Positions 39,027 through 49,659 of a stretch of DNA of 64,000 nt are shown here, one piece after another. The position numbers and the translations under genes are program-made. The stretch covers positions 186,001-250,000 of the forward strand of contig CAKZQS010000042.1 of NCBI GenBank assembly GCA_937141935.1, written 5' to 3'. The notes under the pieces were generated by a model. That model saw only the letters and a list, made by a program, of their open reading frames with translations, made no database searches and was not told the origin of the DNA. This stretch comes from an uncultured Ectothiorhodospiraceae bacterium. GTDB lineage: Bacteria > Pseudomonadota > Gammaproteobacteria > Nevskiales > Oceanococcaceae. Each line of letters starts with the position of its first letter. The first letter of the stretch is position 1.

Positions 39027-39377
39027 ATGCCCCTGTACGAATACGCCTGCCGCGACTGCGGCCACGAGTTTGAAGCGCTGCAAAAGATGGCCGATGCGCC
39101 GCTGGTCGACTGCCCCGCCTGTCAGGCGCCGGCTCTGACCAAGAAGGTGTCGGCCGCCGGCTTCCGCCTGGCCGGCTCGGGCTGGTATGAGACCGACTTC
39201 AAGAACGGCAACCGGCGCAACATCGCCGGCGCGGAGAAGGGCGGCGCTAAGAGTGGCGACGCGGGCGGCGGCAAGTCCACGGATGCCGCGGCCGCCGCGC
39301 CCGCCGCCAAGAGCACCGATGCCAAGCCCAAGGCCGCGGCCAAGCCGGCCTCCGGCGGGAGCAGCGCCAGCCCATGA
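39027..39377 (+). CDS. FmdB-family zinc ribbon protein
   Basis: A 116-residue protein with an N-terminal zinc ribbon (MPLYEYACRDCGHEFE, then CPAC) and a low-complexity Ala/Lys/Ser tail. Small FmdB proteins often stand upstream of DUF502 and aspS in proteobacteria; the function is unknown, and regulatory roles have been suggested by annotation only. Its TGA overlaps the ATG of the DUF502 gene (ATGA). Confidence 0.92.
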   Translation: MPLYEYACRDCGHEFEALQKMADAPLVDCPACQAPALTKKVSAAGFRLAGSGWYETDFKNGNRRNIAGAEKGGAKSGDAGGGKSTDAAAAAPAAKSTDAKPKAAAKPASGGSSASP

Positions 39378-40036
39378 GGCGCGGCTGGCGCCCCCCGTTG
39401 CGGGCCTGGCTGATTGCCGGCCTGCTGGTCTGGGTGCCGCTGGTGGCCACCTGGCTGGTCATCCGCCTGCTGGTCGAAACCCTCGATCAATCGCTGCTGC
39501 TGCTGCCCGAGCCGCTGCGGCCCGACGCGCTGCTGGGGCTGGATGTGCCCGGCCTGGGCGTGGCGCTGAGCATCGTCGTCGTGCTGGGCACGGGCGCGGT
39601 GGTGGCCAACTTCGCCGGCCAGCGCCTGCTGAGCTGGGCCGAAAAGGCGCTGGGCCGCATCCCGCTGGTCAAGTCCGTCTACGGCGGGGTGAAGAGCCTC
39701 ACCGAGGCGGTGATGAGCGAGGGCAGCCAGACCTTTCGCAAGGTCGTGCTGATCGAATACCCCAACGACGGCATCTGGACGGTGGCCTTCCAGACCGGCG
39801 ACCCGGCGCCGCCGGTTCGTGCCGAACTCGGCGAAGTCATCACGGTCTATGTGCCGACCACGCCCAACCCCACCTCCGGCTTCGTCGTCTTTGTGACCCC
39901 GGACCGCGTGCGCCCGCTGGACATGTCGGTCGAGGACGCGCTGAAGCTGGTGATGACCCTGGGTGTGGTGCACACCGGCGGCAAGGCGGCGCCCGCGAAG
40001 CGGCCGGCGGTAGAGCGCGGGGCGCCGAAGCCTTAA
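39374..40036 (+). CDS. DUF502 inner-membrane protein
   Basis: A 220-residue protein with two membrane helices at about 10-30 and 55-78, followed by a soluble domain with IPLVKSVYGGVKSLTEAV and VPTTPNPTSGFVVFV, the DUF502 hallmarks. Function is unknown. It is translationally coupled to the FmdB gene and lies 72 bp before aspS, a conserved trio. The tail from about residue 200 is Lys/Ala/Pro-rich. Confidence 0.92.
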   Translation: MRRGWRPPLRAWLIAGLLVWVPLVATWLVIRLLVETLDQSLLLLPEPLRPDALLGLDVPGLGVALSIVVVLGTGAVVANFAGQRLLSWAEKALGRIPLVKSVYGGVKSLTEAVMSEGSQTFRKVVLIEYPNDGIWTVAFQTGDPAPPVRAELGEVITVYVPTTPNPTSGFVVFVTPDRVRPLDMSVEDALKLVMTLGVVHTGGKAAPAKRPAVERGAPKP

Positions 40037-40108
40037 ACTACCCGGCTTTTTTCCGCCCCTATATTTGCCGCGCGCGCGCAGGACTGCGCGGGCGAGCTGC
40101 GAGACATC

Positions 40109-41917
40109 ATGTATCGAACGCACCTGAGCGCCGAAGTCGGCACGCCGCTGGTCGACAGCACGATCACCCTGGCCGGCTGGGTTGCGCGCCGTCGCGACCA
40201 CGGCGGCGTGATCTTCGTGGACCTGCGCGACCATCGCGGGATCACCCAGGTGGTGTTCGATCCCGACGACGCGGCGCTGTTCGCCCAGGCCGAGAAGCTG
40301 CGCAATGAATGGGTGCTGTCGGTCAGCGGCCGGGTGCGGCCGCGCCCCGAGGGCACGGTGAACCCGAACCTGCCCTCGGGCGAGGTCGAGGTCTACGTCA
40401 CGCAGATGCAGGTGCTGGGGCGGGCCGACGCGCTGCCTTTCCAGATCGAGGACGAGGACGTCAGCGAAGAGGTGCGCCTGCGCCACCGCTACCTGGAAAT
40501 GCGCCGCCCCGAGTTCCAGCAGCGGCTCAAGTTGCGTGCGCAGATGATCAGCAGCCTGCGCCGCTTCCTCGAGGCCGAGGACTTCCTGGAGGTCGAAACG
40601 CCGATCCTGACCAAGGCCACGCCGGAGGGCGCGCGCGACTACCTGGTGCCGAGCCGCACGCAGGAGCACCGTTTCTTCGCGCTGCCGCAGTCGCCGCAGC
40701 TGTTCAAGCAGCTCCTGATGATGGGCGGTTGCAACCGCTACTACCAGATCGCGCGCTGCTTCCGCGACGAGGACCTGCGCGCCGATCGCCAGCCCGAATT
40801 CACCCAGCTCGACATCGAGACCTCCTTCATGGCGGAGGAGGAGATCAAGCAGCTGATGGAGGCCATGGTCAAGCAGATGCTGCGCGACACGCGCGGCGTC
40901 GAGCTCAGCGAGCCCTTCCCGCGGATGGGCTATGACGAGGCGCTGGCCCGCTTTGGCAGCGACAAGCCCGACCTGCGCAACCCGCTGGAGCTGGTCGAGG
41001 TCGCCGATTTGATGGACGGCGTGGAGTTCAAGGTCTTCGCCGGCCCGGCGCAGGACCCGCAGGGCCGCGTGGCGGTGCTGCGCGTGCCCGGCGGCAGCCA
41101 GCTGACGCGCAAGCAGATCGACGACTACACCGCCTTCGTCGGCCGCTATGGCGCCCGGGGCCTGGCCTACATCAAGGTCAACGACACGACGGCCGGCCGC
41201 GAGGGCCTGCAGTCGCCGATCACCAAGTTCCTGCCGGACGCGGCTCTGAGCGGCATCCTGGAGCGCACCCAGGCCGCCAACGGCGACCTGCTGTTCTTCG
41301 GTGCCGACAAGGCCGAGACCGTCAACGCCGCGCTGGGCGCGCTGCGCGACCGCGTGGCTGCCGACCTGGGGCTGCGCCGCGAGGGCTGGGCGCCGCTGTG
41401 GGTCGAAGACTGGCCGATGTTCGAGTACGACGCCGACGAAAAGCGCTGGGTCGCGCTGCACCACCCCTTCACCGCGCCGGTGGATGGCGACGTGCAGACG
41501 CTGGTCGAGAACCCGTCCCAGGCCCGCGCCCAGGCTTATGACCTGGTGCTGAACGGCTATGAGGTCGGCGGTGGCTCGGTGCGTATCCACACGCCGGAGA
41601 TGCAGCAGGCCGTGTTCCGCGCGCTGGAGATCGACGAGACCGAGGCGGCCGAGAAGTTCGGCTTTTTGCTGACGGCGCTGCGCTATGGCTGCCCGCCGCA
41701 TGGCGGCATGGCCTTTGGCATCGACCGGCTGGCCATGCTGCTGGCCGACGCGCCGTCGATCCGCGAAGTCATCGCCTTCCCCAAGACACAGACCGCCAGC
41801 TGCCCGCTGACCGAGGCCCCCGGCCCGGTCTCGGAGACCCAGCTGCGCGACTTGCACATCCGGCTGCGGGTCAAGCCCCAGGTCGCCGCCGCCCCTACCG
41901 AAGGAGACCCGGCATGA
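40109..41917 (+). CDS. aspS: Aspartyl-tRNA synthetase, probably non-discriminating
   Basis: A 602-residue bacterial-type class II synthetase with N-terminal OB fold, GAD insertion and C-terminal catalytic parts; motif 2 [18 protein letters not shown] and motif 3 [13 protein letters not shown] are intact. In the anticodon-binding domain H31 (RRRDHGG) and G82 (RPEGTVNP) match the residues shown in Pseudomonas aeruginosa to permit charging of tRNA-Asn; discriminating enzymes have Leu and Lys. It would then make Asp-tRNA-Asn for GatCAB. Its TGA overlaps the ATG of the next gene. Confidence 0.96.
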   Translation: MYRTHLSAEVGTPLVDSTITLAGWVARRRDHGGVIFVDLRDHRGITQVVFDPDDAALFAQAEKLRNEWVLSVSGRVRPRPEGTVNPNLPSGEVEVYVTQMQVLGRADALPFQIEDEDVSEEVRLRHRYLEMRRPEFQQRLKLRAQMISSLRRFLEAEDFLEVETPILTKATPEGARDYLVPSRTQEHRFFALPQSPQLFKQLLMMGGCNRYYQIARCFRDEDLRADRQPEFTQLDIETSFMAEEEIKQLMEAMVKQMLRDTRGVELSEPFPRMGYDEALARFGSDKPDLRNPLELVEVADLMDGVEFKVFAGPAQDPQGRVAVLRVPGGSQLTRKQIDDYTAFVGRYGARGLAYIKVNDTTAGREGLQSPITKFLPDAALSGILERTQAANGDLLFFGADKAETVNAALGALRDRVAADLGLRREGWAPLWVEDWPMFEYDADEKRWVALHHPFTAPVDGDVQTLVENPSQARAQAYDLVLNGYEVGGGSVRIHTPEMQQAVFRALEIDETEAAEKFGFLLTALRYGCPPHGGMAFGIDRLAMLLADAPSIREVIAFPKTQTASCPLTEAPGPVSETQLRDLHIRLRVKPQVAAAPTEGDPA

Positions 41918-43758
41918 GGCAATGCCTCCCCAGCGCGCTGTTCGCGGCGCCCGCTCTGTTCCTGGCCGCCTGCAGCGGCATTGGCGATGGCAACGCGCCG
42001 GTGGAACTGGAGCTGCGCATCAATAACGACGCGGAAAGTGCCGAGGTCTTTCTGTGCCAGAGCCTGGTGCCGCAGGCCGTGCTGCGCTTCAGCGACGGCA
42101 GCTCGGGCGACTTCGTCCGCCGCGTGCAGTGGAGCTCCTCGGACCCGGACATCCTGACCGTCAGCGACGGCACGATTGCGGCGCCGCAGGGCTTCTTCGT
42201 CAACGGCGCGCTGCTGCCGCAGCAGCCGGGCGAAGTCACGCTGCGCGCCGAATACCTGGACGGGCAGTTCGTCGACGAGATTCCGGTCACGGTCTCGGCC
42301 AGCCGGCTGGAGGTCTCCCCGGCCTATGTGGTGCTGCCACGCAACCGCGCCGCGCAGATGATCGACACGCTGGTCTTTTTGGGCGAGGAGCGCTTCTTCA
42401 GCTCCGACTTCAACCAGGTGGGCGACTGGAGCCTGCTGGAAGTCGCGGCCGACGAGACCGACCCGCCGGCCAGCATCACGCCGGTGGGCGAGGTGCGTGC
42501 GGACGTGGCCGGGCTGTACACCGCCCAGTACGACGTCGAGTTCTGCGACGCCCGCGCCAGCAGCCCGGTCGAGGCGCTGGCCGAAGACGTGGTCGAGCTG
42601 GAACTGCGCGACCGCGACAGCGGCGAGCCGCTGTCGCGTATCGAGCTGCTGCTGGACAGTTCGAAGGACATCGACGTGATCGGCCTGCTCGAGAGCGGCC
42701 GCGAGATCACGCTGACCAACAGCGCCAGCTACCGCTTTGTCGATGGCGCTGGCGAGCCGGTCGAGGACATCGCCTTCGCCTCGCTGCGCGGCCTGGGCAC
42801 GATCAGCGCCTTCGCCCGCCCCGAGAGCACGCCGGCGGGCGAGGAGCCCGTCAGCTACCCGCGGGAGGTCTTTCTGCGCGTGGCCTATGACCCCACGCCG
42901 GAGGATGCCGACGCGGCCGAAGAGGATGACGACATCTTCGCCCCCGACCTGCTGGTGCGGGTGCTGGAGGCCGAACTGCTGCCGGACACGCTGCGCATCG
43001 TCGAGGATGGGTCCACGATCCTGCCGGGCACCGGCCTGAACCTGCGCGCCGTCGGCGACTTCTCCGGCCCGGCCGGTGATTTCGCGGCGGTCGACCTGAC
43101 CAAGGACGTGCAGTGGCTCAGCGGTTCGACCGCGCTGGCGACGATCAACAACACCATCGGCTCCAAGGGCTTTCTGTTCGCCCCGGCCGAGCGGCTGGAG
43201 ATCGAGGACGGCAGCGCCGAGCTGGTGCTGAACACCGGCAGCTTCGAGGCCACCGCGCAGCGTTTCTCCGGCCGCGATGCCGAGGACAACCGGCCGCGCG
43301 CGCAGGCCACGATCATCATCGGCCGCCCGGACCCGGACAGCGCCGAGGACAGCCCCTTGCCGGTGGCGCAGCTGGCCTCGCTGCGGCTGTCGCTGCGCGA
43401 GCCGCAAGCACCGCGCACGCTGAATGATCGCGTCTTCGTCGAGGCCCTGGGCACGTTGGTGCGGGGCGAGGAGACGCTGAACACGCAGGATGTGTCGGGC
43501 CAGGTGGTCTGGGACCTGACCCAGGGCGCCGAGTTTGCGTCGATCAGCAATGCCAGTGGGCGCAAGGGCCTGCTGACCGTGCGCACCGACCAGACGGTCG
43601 AGGTGCGGGTGCGGGCGCGCTACAAGAACACGCTGGTGCAGCCCGAGGCGCGGGGCGCGAGCCTGAGCCTGACGCTGAACCCCACGCCGACCCCCAGCCC
43701 GACACCCAGTCCGACGCCGAGCCCGACCCCCAGCCCAACGCCGGCGCCGGCCTCCTAG
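41914..43758 (+). CDS. Lipoprotein with Big2-like domains and Pro-Thr/Ser tail
   Basis: A 614-residue lipoprotein with a lipobox LAAC at residues 17-20 and Ser at +2. The mature protein is beta-rich, with bacterial Ig-like group 2 features such as [16 protein letters not shown] and a second [15 protein letters not shown], suggesting at least three Ig-like units. It ends in about 25 residues of alternating Pro-Thr/Pro-Ser with no anchor after it. Function is unknown; an adhesion or surface role is inferred from the domain type. It has a strong AAGGAG site and an ATGA overlap with aspS, an unexpected partner. Confidence 0.78.
   Translation: MRQCLPSALFAAPALFLAACSGIGDGNAPVELELRINNDAESAEVFLCQSLVPQAVLRFSDGSSGDFVRRVQWSSSDPDILTVSDGTIAAPQGFFVNGALLPQQPGEVTLRAEYLDGQFVDEIPVTVSASRLEVSPAYVVLPRNRAAQMIDTLVFLGEERFFSSDFNQVGDWSLLEVAADETDPPASITPVGEVRADVAGLYTAQYDVEFCDARASSPVEALAEDVVELELRDRDSGEPLSRIELLLDSSKDIDVIGLLESGREITLTNSASYRFVDGAGEPVEDIAFASLRGLGTISAFARPESTPAGEEPVSYPREVFLRVAYDPTPEDADAAEEDDDIFAPDLLVRVLEAELLPDTLRIVEDGSTILPGTGLNLRAVGDFSGPAGDFAAVDLTKDVQWLSGSTALATINNTIGSKGFLFAPAERLEIEDGSAELVLNTGSFEATAQRFSGRDAEDNRPRAQATIIIGRPDPDSAEDSPLPVAQLASLRLSLREPQAPRTLNDRVFVEALGTLVRGEETLNTQDVSGQVVWDLTQGAEFASISNASGRKGLLTVRTDQTVEVRVRARYKNTLVQPEARGASLSLTLNPTPTPSPTPSPTPSPTPSPTPAPAS
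43681..43752. repeat. Pro-Thr/Ser-coding microsatellite
   Basis: A run of 6-bp and 12-bp units related to ccgacgcccagc at the 3' end of the lipoprotein gene encodes PTPSPT repeats. It is likely to vary in length between strains by slippage. Confidence 0.8.
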
Positions 43759-43766
43759 GCCGCGGC

Positions 43767-43795
43767 TTGAAGATGCGGTCAATCGGCGCAATATT
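43767..43795 (+). promoter_or_regulatory. Candidate sigma-70 promoter for nadA
   Basis: TTGAAG and AATATT, 17 bp apart, lie about 45 bp before the nadA start in an AT-richer stretch of the 82-bp gap. No NadR or NrtR operator was recognised. Confidence 0.35.
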
Positions 43796-43840
43796 CCCTG
43801 TTAGGTACCGACCCGGCCACGGCGCCGGGGGAGAGTGGCG

Positions 43841-44947
43841 ATGAGCGCAGCAGCCCTGCCGATCACCGACTACAACGCCTTGTCCGACGAAAGCTGCGAG
43901 GGCCGGATCCGCGCGGCCAAGGCGGCGCTGGGCTCGCGACTGACGATCCTGGGCCACCACTACCAGCGCGACGAGGTCTTTGCCCACGCGGACATCTCCG
44001 GCGATTCGCTGAAGCTGTCGCGGCTGGCCGCGGCCAGTGATGCCGAGTACATCGTGTTCTGTGGCGTGCACTTCATGGCCGAGGTGGCCGACATCCTGTC
44101 GCGCCCCGAGCAGGTCGTGGTGCTGCCCGACCTCGCCGCCGGCTGCTCGATGGCCGACATGGCCAATCTGGTCAACGTCGAGCGCTGCTGGAGCGAGCTG
44201 TCCGAGCTGCTCGGCGAGGCGGCCGACAGCCAGGTGACACCCATCACCTACATCAACTCGGCCGCCGACCTGAAGGGCTTCTGTGGCCGCCACGAGGGCA
44301 TTGTCTGCACCAGCTCGAATTCCGAGGCGGTGCTGAACTGGGCCTTCGAGCGGCGCGAGAAGATTCTGTTCTTCCCCGACCAGCACCTGGGGCGCAACAC
44401 CGCGCACCGCATGGGCATCCCGCTCGAGGACATGGTGGTCTGGGACTTCGACCAGCCCTATGGCGGACTGACCGCCGAACAGGTCGCCCGGGCCCGGCTG
44501 ATCCTGTGGAAAGGCTTTTGCTCGGTGCACCAGATGTTCAAGCCCGAGCACATCGACGCCTTCCGCGAGCGCACGCCCGGGGGGCTGGTGATCTCGCACC
44601 CGGAGAACAGCTTCGAGGTCTGCGCCAAGTCCGATTACGTCGGCTCGACCGAAACCATCCTGAAAACCGTGCGCGCCTCCGAACCCGGCACGCATTGGCT
44701 GGTGGGCACCGAGCTGAACCTGGTCAACCGCCTGCATCACGAGATGAAGCCGCGCGGCGTGCAGGTGCAGTTCATGAGCCCGGTTATCTGCATGTGCTCG
44801 ACGATGTTCCGCACCGACCCGCAGCACCTGGCCTGGACCCTGGAAAACCTGGTTGAAGGGCAGGTGGTAAACCAGATCATCGTGCCCCCCGAAATCGCCC
44901 AGCCGGCCAAGGCCGCGCTGGACCGCATGCTGGCGCTGTCGGCCTGA
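43841..44947 (+). CDS. nadA: Quinolinate synthase A
   Basis: A 368-residue 4Fe-4S enzyme condensing iminoaspartate with dihydroxyacetone phosphate to quinolinate for NAD synthesis. Candidate cluster ligands are C102 (GCSMADM), C227 (KGFCSVH) and the C317/C319 pair (CMCSTM). YINSAADLKGFCGRHEGIVC and FPDQHLGRNTA are conserved segments. The ATG at 43841 has a GGGGGAG ribosome site; an in-frame GTG 6 nt upstream is possible. No nadB or nadC is nearby. Confidence 0.96.
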   Translation: MSAAALPITDYNALSDESCEGRIRAAKAALGSRLTILGHHYQRDEVFAHADISGDSLKLSRLAAASDAEYIVFCGVHFMAEVADILSRPEQVVVLPDLAAGCSMADMANLVNVERCWSELSELLGEAADSQVTPITYINSAADLKGFCGRHEGIVCTSSNSEAVLNWAFERREKILFFPDQHLGRNTAHRMGIPLEDMVVWDFDQPYGGLTAEQVARARLILWKGFCSVHQMFKPEHIDAFRERTPGGLVISHPENSFEVCAKSDYVGSTETILKTVRASEPGTHWLVGTELNLVNRLHHEMKPRGVQVQFMSPVICMCSTMFRTDPQHLAWTLENLVEGQVVNQIIVPPEIAQPAKAALDRMLALSA

Positions 44948-45082
44948 GGCCGGCCGCGCCCCTGCTACCCTGCGGCCGGCGCCACCCGCGCACGGCCGGC
45001 GCTTTCGCCCGCGGCGCCGCGCTCATTCTGCGGCGGCGCCTGCTGTCCGTCCCCCGTGCCCACCGTTGAGACCCGCCACGCC

Positions 45083-46354
45083 ATGACCGATTTTCTTGCC
45101 CGCCTGGACGCCGTTGACCCCGACATCGCCGCCATCATCGGCGCGGAAGAACAGCGCCAGGAGCAGCACATCGAGCTGATTGCCTCGGAGAACTACACCA
45201 GCGCTGCCGTGATGCAGGCGCAGGGTTCGGTGCTGACCAACAAATACGCCGAGGGCCTGCCCGGCAAGCGCTATTACGGCGGCTGCGAGCATGTGGACAA
45301 GGCCGAGGAGCTGGCCCGGCAGCGGGTCTGCGAGCTCTTCGACTGCGATTTCGCCAACGTGCAGCCACATGCTGGCGCGCAGGCCAATGCCGCCGTCTTT
45401 GGCGCGCTGCTCAAGGCCGGCGACAAGTTTCTGGGCCTGTCGCTGCCGCATGGCGGCCACCTGACCCACGGCTCGCCGGTCAACTTCTCCGGCAAGCTCT
45501 ACCAGCCGGTGGCCTATGGGTTGAACCCCGAGACCGGCGAGCTGGATTACGAGGCGATGCACGAGGCGGCGCTGCGCGAGCGCCCGAAGATGATCATCGG
45601 CGGCTTCTCGGCTTATTCGCGGGTAGTCGACTGGGCGCGCATGCGGGCGATTGCCGACGAGATCGGCGCGCTGTTCATGGTCGACATGGCGCACATCGCC
45701 GGCCTGGTCGCCGGCGGGGTTTACCCCAGCCCGCTGCCGCATGCGCATGTGGTCACCACGACCACGCACAAGACGCTGCGCGGCCCGCGTGGCGGCCTGA
45801 TCCTGTCGGCCTGCGGCGACGCCGAGCTGTACAAGAAGCTCAACAGCGCGGTCTTCCCGGGCCAGCAGGGCGGCCCATTGATGCATGTCATCGCGGCCAA
45901 GGCCGTGGCCTTTGGCGAGGCGCTCAAGCCCGGTTTCAAGGCCTACCAGCAGGCCGTGGTCGACAACGCCCGGGCGATGGCCGAGGTCGTCATCGAGCGC
46001 GGCTACAAGGTCGTGTCCGGCGGTACCGACAACCACCTCTTCCTGCTCAGCCTGCTGGGCCTGGAGGTCACCGGCAAGGATGCCGAGGAGGCCCTGGGCC
46101 GCGCCCACATCACGCTGAACAAGAACTCGGTGCCGGGCGACACCCGCTCGCCCTTCGTCACCTCCGGGCTGCGCATCGGTACGCCGGCGCCGACCACCCG
46201 CGGCTTTGGCACGCAGGAGATGCGCGAGGTCGCGGGCTGGATCTGCGATGTGCTGGATGCCCTGCAGGCCTGCGACGCCGAGCCGGCCATTGCCCGGGTG
46301 CGCGAGCAGGCCGAGGCGCTGTGCCGCCGGCACCCGGTGTACGTCGCCCGCTAG
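45083..46354 (+). CDS. glyA: Serine hydroxymethyltransferase
   Basis: A 423-residue PLP enzyme interconverting serine and glycine with tetrahydrofolate. K230 in [14 protein letters not shown] forms the Schiff base. [25 protein letters not shown] and PHGGHLTHG are intact. ATG 45083 (MTDFLARLD) is preferred over GTG 45056. The 135-bp upstream gap shows no riboswitch-like structure. It stands 10 bp before nrdR, a frequent neighbour. Confidence 0.97.
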   Translation: MTDFLARLDAVDPDIAAIIGAEEQRQEQHIELIASENYTSAAVMQAQGSVLTNKYAEGLPGKRYYGGCEHVDKAEELARQRVCELFDCDFANVQPHAGAQANAAVFGALLKAGDKFLGLSLPHGGHLTHGSPVNFSGKLYQPVAYGLNPETGELDYEAMHEAALRERPKMIIGGFSAYSRVVDWARMRAIADEIGALFMVDMAHIAGLVAGGVYPSPLPHAHVVTTTTHKTLRGPRGGLILSACGDAELYKKLNSAVFPGQQGGPLMHVIAAKAVAFGEALKPGFKAYQQAVVDNARAMAEVVIERGYKVVSGGTDNHLFLLSLLGLEVTGKDAEEALGRAHITLNKNSVPGDTRSPFVTSGLRIGTPAPTTRGFGTQEMREVAGWICDVLDALQACDAEPAIARVREQAEALCRRHPVYVAR

Positions 46355-46364
46355 GGCCGCGCGC

Positions 46365-46871
46365 GTGAAGTGCCCCTTCTGTAACGCGCCGGACACCCGC
46401 GTGGTCGACTCGCGCCTGGCCGCCGATGGCTACCAGGTGCGGCGGCGGCGCGAATGTCCGTCCTGCAGCGAGCGCTTCACCACCTTTGAGGGCGCCGAGC
46501 TGGTCATGCCGCAGGTGCGCAAGCGCGGCGGCGAGACCGAGCCCTTCGACGAGAAAAAGCTGCGCCGCGGGCTGGAGCACGCCACGTATAAAACCACCGT
46601 CAGTCCCGATGACGTCGAGATCGCGCTGAACCACGTGATGCACAAGCTGCGCACGCTGGGCGAGCGCGAGGTGGCCTCGGGCCAGATCGGCGCCTGGGTC
46701 ATGCAGGAGCTGCAGGGCCTGGATCAGGTGGCCTATGTGCGCTTTGCCGCGGTGTACAAGAACTTCCAGGACGTCGACGCCTTCCGCCGCGAGCTGGACC
46801 AGCTGGAAACCCGGCCAACGCCGGAGCTGTCGCGGCGGCAGCTCAAGCTGCCGGTCAACGAGGACCCTTGA
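46365..46871 (+). CDS. nrdR: Transcriptional repressor NrdR
   Basis: A 168-residue repressor of ribonucleotide reductase genes. It has an N-terminal zinc ribbon (KCPFC and ECPSC) and an ATP-cone domain that senses ATP/dATP ([22 protein letters not shown]). The start is GTG 46365, since the zinc ribbon begins two residues later. Its stop overlaps the proposed TTG start of ribD. NrdR at the head of the rib-nusB cluster is common in gammaproteobacteria. Confidence 0.96.
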   Translation: MKCPFCNAPDTRVVDSRLAADGYQVRRRRECPSCSERFTTFEGAELVMPQVRKRGGETEPFDEKKLRRGLEHATYKTTVSPDDVEIALNHVMHKLRTLGEREVASGQIGAWVMQELQGLDQVAYVRFAAVYKNFQDVDAFRRELDQLETRPTPELSRRQLKLPVNEDP

Positions 46872-47920
46872 GCGCCTCACAGCCGCCGCCCGGCGCCTTC
46901 GATGCGCAGGACGCGACCGCGATGGCGCGGGCCCTGCGGCTGGCCGAGCAGGCCACGCTGCGCGCCCGCCCCAACCCGCGGGTGGGCTGCGTGCTGCTGC
47001 ACGAGGGCCAGATCGTCGGCGAGGGCGCCACCCAGGCCGTCGGCGGGCCGCATGCCGAAGTCCTGGCCCTGCGTGCCGCCGGCGCCAAGGCGCGCGGCGC
47101 CACGGCCTACGTCACGCTGGAGCCCTGCGCCCACCAGGGCCGCACGGGGCCCTGCAGCCAGGCGCTGATCGAGGCGGGTATCGCGCGGGTCGTGTGCGCC
47201 GCCACCGACCCCAACCCGCAGGCGGCCGGGGGGCTGGCGCAACTGGCCCAGGCCGGCATCGCCACCGCGGCCGGGCTGTATGCCGACGCGGCGCAGGCCA
47301 TCAACCCTGGCTTTCATCGCCGGCTGGCCGGTGGCCGGCCCTGGGTGCGGCTGAAGCTGGCCGGCACGCTGGACGGGCGCAGCGCGCTGCCGGACGGGCG
47401 CAGCCAGTGGATCACCGGCCCGGCGGCCCGCCGCGACGGGCACCGCTGGCGGGCGCGCTCCTGCGCGCTGGTCACGGGCTCGGGCACGGTGCTGGCCGAC
47501 GACCCGGCGATGACCACGCGCGCCGTGACCGGCCCCTCGCCGCTGCGGGTGCTGGTGGACCGGCGCGGCCGCGTGCCGGCGACGGCGCAGCTGTTCGACG
47601 ACGCGGCGCCTTCGCTGCATTTGCGCGGTGCGCAATGGACGCCGGCGGCCGTGCTGGCGGCGCTGGCCGAACGCGACTGCAACGAGGTGCTGGTCGAGGC
47701 CGGCCCGCAGCTCAGCGGCGCCTGGCTGGAGGCCGGGGTCGTCGACGAGCTGATCGTCTATCAAAACCCCAGCCTGCTGGGCGAGGGGCAGCCGCTGCTG
47801 GCCCTGGGGCTGCCAGCCGAGCTGGCCCAGCGCTGGCGGCTGGCGATCCACGACCGGCGTCAGTTCGGCGCGGACTTGCGTATCATGGCGCGCCCGCACC
47901 GCCAGCCGCCGCAGGCCTGA
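46868..47920 (+). CDS. ribD: Riboflavin deaminase/reductase RibD
   Basis: A bifunctional enzyme for the second and third steps of riboflavin synthesis. The N-terminal deaminase has the zinc site GGPHAEV and [12 protein letters not shown]. The C-terminal reductase has KLAGTLDGR and [15 protein letters not shown]. The start is taken as TTG 46868, forming TTGA with the nrdR stop and giving 350 residues; ATG 46922 ([10 protein letters not shown]) would start close to the usual family N terminus and cannot be excluded. Confidence 0.94.
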   Translation: MSASQPPPGAFDAQDATAMARALRLAEQATLRARPNPRVGCVLLHEGQIVGEGATQAVGGPHAEVLALRAAGAKARGATAYVTLEPCAHQGRTGPCSQALIEAGIARVVCAATDPNPQAAGGLAQLAQAGIATAAGLYADAAQAINPGFHRRLAGGRPWVRLKLAGTLDGRSALPDGRSQWITGPAARRDGHRWRARSCALVTGSGTVLADDPAMTTRAVTGPSPLRVLVDRRGRVPATAQLFDDAAPSLHLRGAQWTPAAVLAALAERDCNEVLVEAGPQLSGAWLEAGVVDELIVYQNPSLLGEGQPLLALGLPAELAQRWRLAIHDRRQFGADLRIMARPHRQPPQA

Positions 47921-47927
47921 TCGCGCC

Positions 47928-48542
47928 ATGTTTACCGGAATCATCACCGCCCAGGGTCGGGTGCGCGACATCACGCCGCGCGGCGGCGATCTGCGCTTTG
48001 TGATCGAGGCCGAGGCCCTACTGGCGCAGGCCGAGGCCGGCGTCGAGGGCGAGAGCATCGCCATCAACGGCGTCTGCCTGACCGCGGTGGACTGGCAGGG
48101 CGGCGTGTTTGCCGCCGATGTGTCCACCGAGACGCTGCAGGCCACGACGCTGGGCACGCTGGCGGCCGGTGACACGGTCAACCTGGAACGCGCGCTGCGC
48201 GCGGCGGACCGGCTGGGCGGCCACCTGGTCAGCGGCCATGTCGACGGCGTCGCGCAGGTGCTGTCGCGGCGCGAGGACGCGCGCAGCTGGCGCTTCGAGC
48301 TCGGCGTGGCGCCGGAGCTCGCGCGCTACATCGCGCGCAAGGGCTCGGTCTGCCTGGACGGGGTCAGCCTGACCGTCAACGACGTCGAGGGCCCGCGCTT
48401 CGGTGTCAACATCATTCCCCATACCGCGCAGGTCACGACGATCGGCGGCTGGGTCGAGGGGCGCGCGGTCAACCTGGAGGTGGACCTCGTGGCGCGCTAT
48501 CTGGAACGCCTGACGATGGAGGGCGGCAATGCACACGCCTGA
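47928..48542 (+). CDS. ribE: Riboflavin synthase, alpha chain
   Basis: A 204-residue enzyme dismutating two 6,7-dimethyl-8-ribityllumazine molecules. Two homologous barrel halves each begin in the family style: MFTGIITAQGRV for the first and LVSGHVDGVAQV for the second. The catalytic N-terminal segment and the INGVCLTA / LDGVSLTVND pair are conserved. The start lies 7 bp after ribD; the 3' end overlaps ribBX by 14 nt. Confidence 0.96.
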   Translation: MFTGIITAQGRVRDITPRGGDLRFVIEAEALLAQAEAGVEGESIAINGVCLTAVDWQGGVFAADVSTETLQATTLGTLAAGDTVNLERALRAADRLGGHLVSGHVDGVAQVLSRREDARSWRFELGVAPELARYIARKGSVCLDGVSLTVNDVEGPRFGVNIIPHTAQVTTIGGWVEGRAVNLEVDLVARYLERLTMEGGNAHA

Positions 48543-49650
48543 GGAGATCATCGCCGACCTCGCGGCCGGCAAGATGGTCATCATGATGGACGACGAGGAT
48601 CGCGAGAACGAAGGCGATCTGGTCATGCTGGCCGAGCACGTGCGGCCGGAAGACATCAACTTCATGGCCCGCTATGGGCGCGGCCTGATCTGCCTGACGC
48701 TGACCCGCGAGCGCTGCCGCCAGCTGCGCCTGCCGCTGATGGTCAGCGACAACGGCGAGGCCCACGGCACCAAGTTCACCGTGTCGATCGAGGCCGCCGA
48801 AGGCGTGACGACGGGGATCTCGGCGCATGACCGGGCGCAGACGATCCGCGCCGCCGTCAAGCCCGACGCGCGGCCCGAGGACGTGGTACAGCCGGGGCAT
48901 ATCTTCCCGCTGATGGCCGAGCCGGGTGGGGTGATCAACCGCGCCGGCCACACCGAGGCCGGCTGTGACTTGGCGCGCATGGCCGGGGCCGCCGAGCCGG
49001 CCGCCGTGATTGTCGAGATCCTCAACGAGGACGGCACCATGGCGCGGCGCCCGGACCTGGAGGTCTTCGCCCGCGAGCACGGCCTGAAGCTGGGCACCAT
49101 TGCCGATCTGATCCGCTATCGCCTGGCCAATGAGCACACCATCGAGCGGGTGGCCCAGACCCAGGTCGAGACCGAGTTCGGCGCCTTCGACCTCTACATG
49201 TACGAGGACAGCGTCGACAAGACCGTGCACATGGCCCTCGTGCGCGGCGAGATCCGCGCCGAGGACGACACGCTGGTGCGGGTGCACCTGCGCAACACGC
49301 TGTCCGATGTGCTCGGCGTCGCCCACCCTGACTTTGGCTGGCCGGTGCGCGACGCGTTGCGCACGATTGCCGAGGCCGGCGCTGGCGTGCTGGTCGTGCT
49401 GCGCAAGTGGGAAACCCCGCAGGCGCTGGTGCAGACGGTCATGAACCTGCAGCGCAGCCAGGGCCAGTCGACCCATGGCCCGGACACACCGACCCAGCCG
49501 GGCGAAGAGCAGGACCTGCGCACCTACGGCATTGGCGCGCAGATCCTGGCTGACCTCGGCGTGCGCCGCATGCGCGTGCTGTCGGCGCCCAAGCGCATGC
49601 ACGCGCTGTCCGGCTTCGGCCTCGAAGTCACCGAATACGTCCACGACTAG
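48529..49650 (+). CDS. ribB: DHBP synthase with degenerate GTP cyclohydrolase II domain (RibBX type)
   Basis: A 373-residue protein. Residues 1 to about 205 form 3,4-dihydroxy-2-butanone 4-phosphate synthase, with [21 protein letters not shown] and [15 protein letters not shown] intact. The C-terminal third has the GTP cyclohydrolase II fold ([30 protein letters not shown]) but lacks the zinc cysteines of the normal HSECLTGD and CDCG segments, so it should not cleave GTP. This matches the RibBX hybrid described in Shewanella. A separate ribA is therefore expected elsewhere. A GGAGGG ribosome site lies inside ribE. Confidence 0.94.
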   Translation: MHTPEEIIADLAAGKMVIMMDDEDRENEGDLVMLAEHVRPEDINFMARYGRGLICLTLTRERCRQLRLPLMVSDNGEAHGTKFTVSIEAAEGVTTGISAHDRAQTIRAAVKPDARPEDVVQPGHIFPLMAEPGGVINRAGHTEAGCDLARMAGAAEPAAVIVEILNEDGTMARRPDLEVFAREHGLKLGTIADLIRYRLANEHTIERVAQTQVETEFGAFDLYMYEDSVDKTVHMALVRGEIRAEDDTLVRVHLRNTLSDVLGVAHPDFGWPVRDALRTIAEAGAGVLVVLRKWETPQALVQTVMNLQRSQGQSTHGPDTPTQPGEEQDLRTYGIGAQILADLGVRRMRVLSAPKRMHALSGFGLEVTEYVHD

Positions 49651-49659
49651 GGGAATACG

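Noticed and set aside
39122-41857. A 911-codon minus-strand frame opposite aspS
   Set aside because: aspS and DUF502 are intact on the plus strand; the antisense product has no recognisable features.
44948-45082. Glycine riboswitch before glyA
   Set aside because: No tandem aptamer pattern or expression-platform hairpin could be recognised in the 135-bp gap.
46872-48528. FMN riboswitch in the rib operon
   Set aside because: The rib genes are packed with no leader large enough, and no RFN-element consensus was seen.
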